A DNA stretch of 33,715 nt from NCBI GenBank assembly GCA_021740915.1, contig JAIOYW010000027.1:1-33715 (forward strand). Reading direction: 5' to 3'. Positions 33,031 to 33,715 of this stretch are shown here, in pieces. This DNA comes from Ignavibacteriales bacterium. Lineage in GTDB: Bacteria > Bacteroidota > Ignavibacteria > Ignavibacteriales > Melioribacteraceae. A model generated the notes under the pieces. That model had not been told where the DNA came from and ran no database searches. It worked only from the letters and a program-made list of their open reading frames with translations. Within the stretch, counting starts at the first letter, position 1. Each line of letters opens with the position of its first letter. Both the position numbers and the translations under genes were made by a program.

Positions 33031-33398
33031 CTATATATCTCATTTATTTTTTGAAGCTGATCATCAGCAAATTCTTTATTACATATTTTGTGGAATTCGT
33101 TCTTATACTCAGGATACCTTACTTCTAAGTTAAAATCATTTATTTTATCTAATATCATTTTCTTTTCTTCACTTAACTCAATTCCGGTTAGCTCAGCAAG
33201 TCTAATCAAATTATGCAGTTTGGGTGGAATCCTGTTTTCGTTATTTTTCACATAATGTGCTTTGAATATTTTTTCAATCACCAGGTGTCCGATAAATAAT
33301 GACCAATCATATTTCCCGGCACTGTAAAGAGCATCAATAGTTTCAAAATCGTGCCCGGCACTATCAATCCAATACTTAATATGTTCTTCTTTATTCAT
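33006..33398 (-). CDS. HEPN-domain protein (PF05168 type)
   Basis: The 130-residue protein is a HEPN four-helix bundle: IKYWIDSAGHDFETIDALYSAG, then SLFIGHLVIEKIFKAHYV, LIRLAELTGIEL and FNLEVRYPEYKNEFHK. It lacks the RX4HXY motif of HepT; in this subgroup the basic RYPEY region may be the active or binding part. It precedes the nucleotidyltransferase gene (opposite order to the 18966 pair). It may be an RNase toxin restrained by AMPylation, or a nucleotide-binding partner of the transferase; the sequence does not decide. Confidence 0.85.
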   Translation of the reverse strand: MNKEEHIKYWIDSAGHDFETIDALYSAGKYDWSLFIGHLVIEKIFKAHYVKNNENRIPPKLHNLIRLAELTGIELSEEKKMILDKINDFNLEVRYPEYKNEFHKICNKEFADDQLQKINEIYRWLISLLK

Positions 33399-33576
33399 TT
33401 GTGGATTTCATGATTAACCGGAATTTTTATAACTATTCACTGCAATTTAAATTATTTTTCGGAATTTACTACGGCAAATCGAGAGCAGACATGCTTTATG
33501 CAAATTTCTAAATGAGTCCGCGCACTGCGTACTTAAATACAGTTGGTACCCTCCTGCGGTCGCGCACTCTATCCCT

Positions 33577-33715
33577 TTTAAAACACAAAAGCCTAACTCA
33601 TTACGAATTAGGCTTTTATATTTTGCGGGGCCGATCCCGCAAGGCGGGACGACCTCCTGCGGATTTAAAACACAAAAGCCTAACTCATTACGAATTAGGC
33701 TTTTATATTTTGCGG
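33577..33715. terminator. Two tandem copies of a terminator-like hairpin
   Basis: AAAAGCCTAA and TTAGGCTTTT form a 10-bp stem around an 11-base loop at 33587-33617, and the identical hairpin recurs at 33674-33704, exactly 87 bp later. The identical block runs from TTTAAAACAC to TATATTTTGCGG. The flanking T and A runs make each a bidirectional terminator candidate. Between them lies a GC-rich hairpin (TCCCGC/GCGGGA). The second copy reaches the window edge, so more copies may follow. Confidence 0.75.

Noticed and set aside
33577-33715. Possible CRISPR repeats or tRNA remnants at the right edge
   Set aside because: There are only two copies, with an 87-bp period, palindromic AT-rich flanks and no cloverleaf or CCA end. 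The hairpins look like terminators.

Overview
The window looks like accessory DNA from a member of the Bacteroidota/Chlorobi superphylum, most likely Ignavibacteria or a close relative. This is inferred, not proven. Two large secreted proteins end in the C-terminal sorting module (core NPFNP, then a GIYFY/GVYFY block) that is very common in Ignavibacteria. The DNA is AT-rich, and the promoter of the main operon fits the Bacteroidota consensus (TTG, about 20 nt, TAnnTTTG). No rRNA, tRNA or CRISPR array was recognised.

Region 1 (1 to about 13300) is a mosaic of small, mostly minus-strand gene cassettes. Many are separated by imperfect inverted elements with integron attC-like ends (RYYYAAC ... 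GTTRRRY), and four copies of a longer dispersed repeat are mixed in. Cargo: a Fic antitoxin with a broken Fic gene, an IS256-type transposase remnant, membrane and lipoprotein genes, a sorted surface protein, an addiction module whose toxin end is fused to an antisense ATPase fragment, a HepT/MntA pair, a toxin-antitoxin-chaperone operon (HigB-HigA-SecB-like), and an ankyrin lipoprotein.

Region 2 (13300-19905) has a nucleotidyltransferase/HEPN pair with a nonsense codon in the HEPN gene, a secreted heparinase II/III-like lyase, an exported YdjC/ChbG-type deacetylase, a second nucleotidyltransferase/HEPN pair with a nonsense codon in the HEPN gene, and a 3'-terminal duplicate of the deacetylase gene lying beyond that pair.

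Region 3 (20047-30841) is the centrepiece: one compact plus-strand operon with the hallmarks of a Pgl/BREX-family defence system. It encodes a DUF499/BrxC-like ATPase, a minimal PglZ protein, a ribbon-helix-helix/PIN toxin-antitoxin pair, a DUF1156-type DNA methyltransferase with many Cys pairs, an unrecognised 145-residue protein, and an SNF2 helicase. ATPase, PglZ, DUF1156 methylase and SNF2 helicase together resemble type 3 BREX, but the order, the very short PglZ, the apparent lack of BrxA/BrxF-like genes, the embedded toxin-antitoxin pair and the unknown small protein make it atypical. Its likely job is epigenetic self-marking with restriction of unmarked invading DNA, with the PIN pair acting as addiction or back-up.

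Region 4 (30842-33715) continues the defence island on the minus strand: a frameshifted PIN gene and its interrupted partner, an intact HEPN/nucleotidyltransferase pair followed by a terminator, and two tandem copies of a terminator-like hairpin at the window edge. In all there are about nine toxin-antitoxin-type modules in 34 kb, roughly half visibly decayed.
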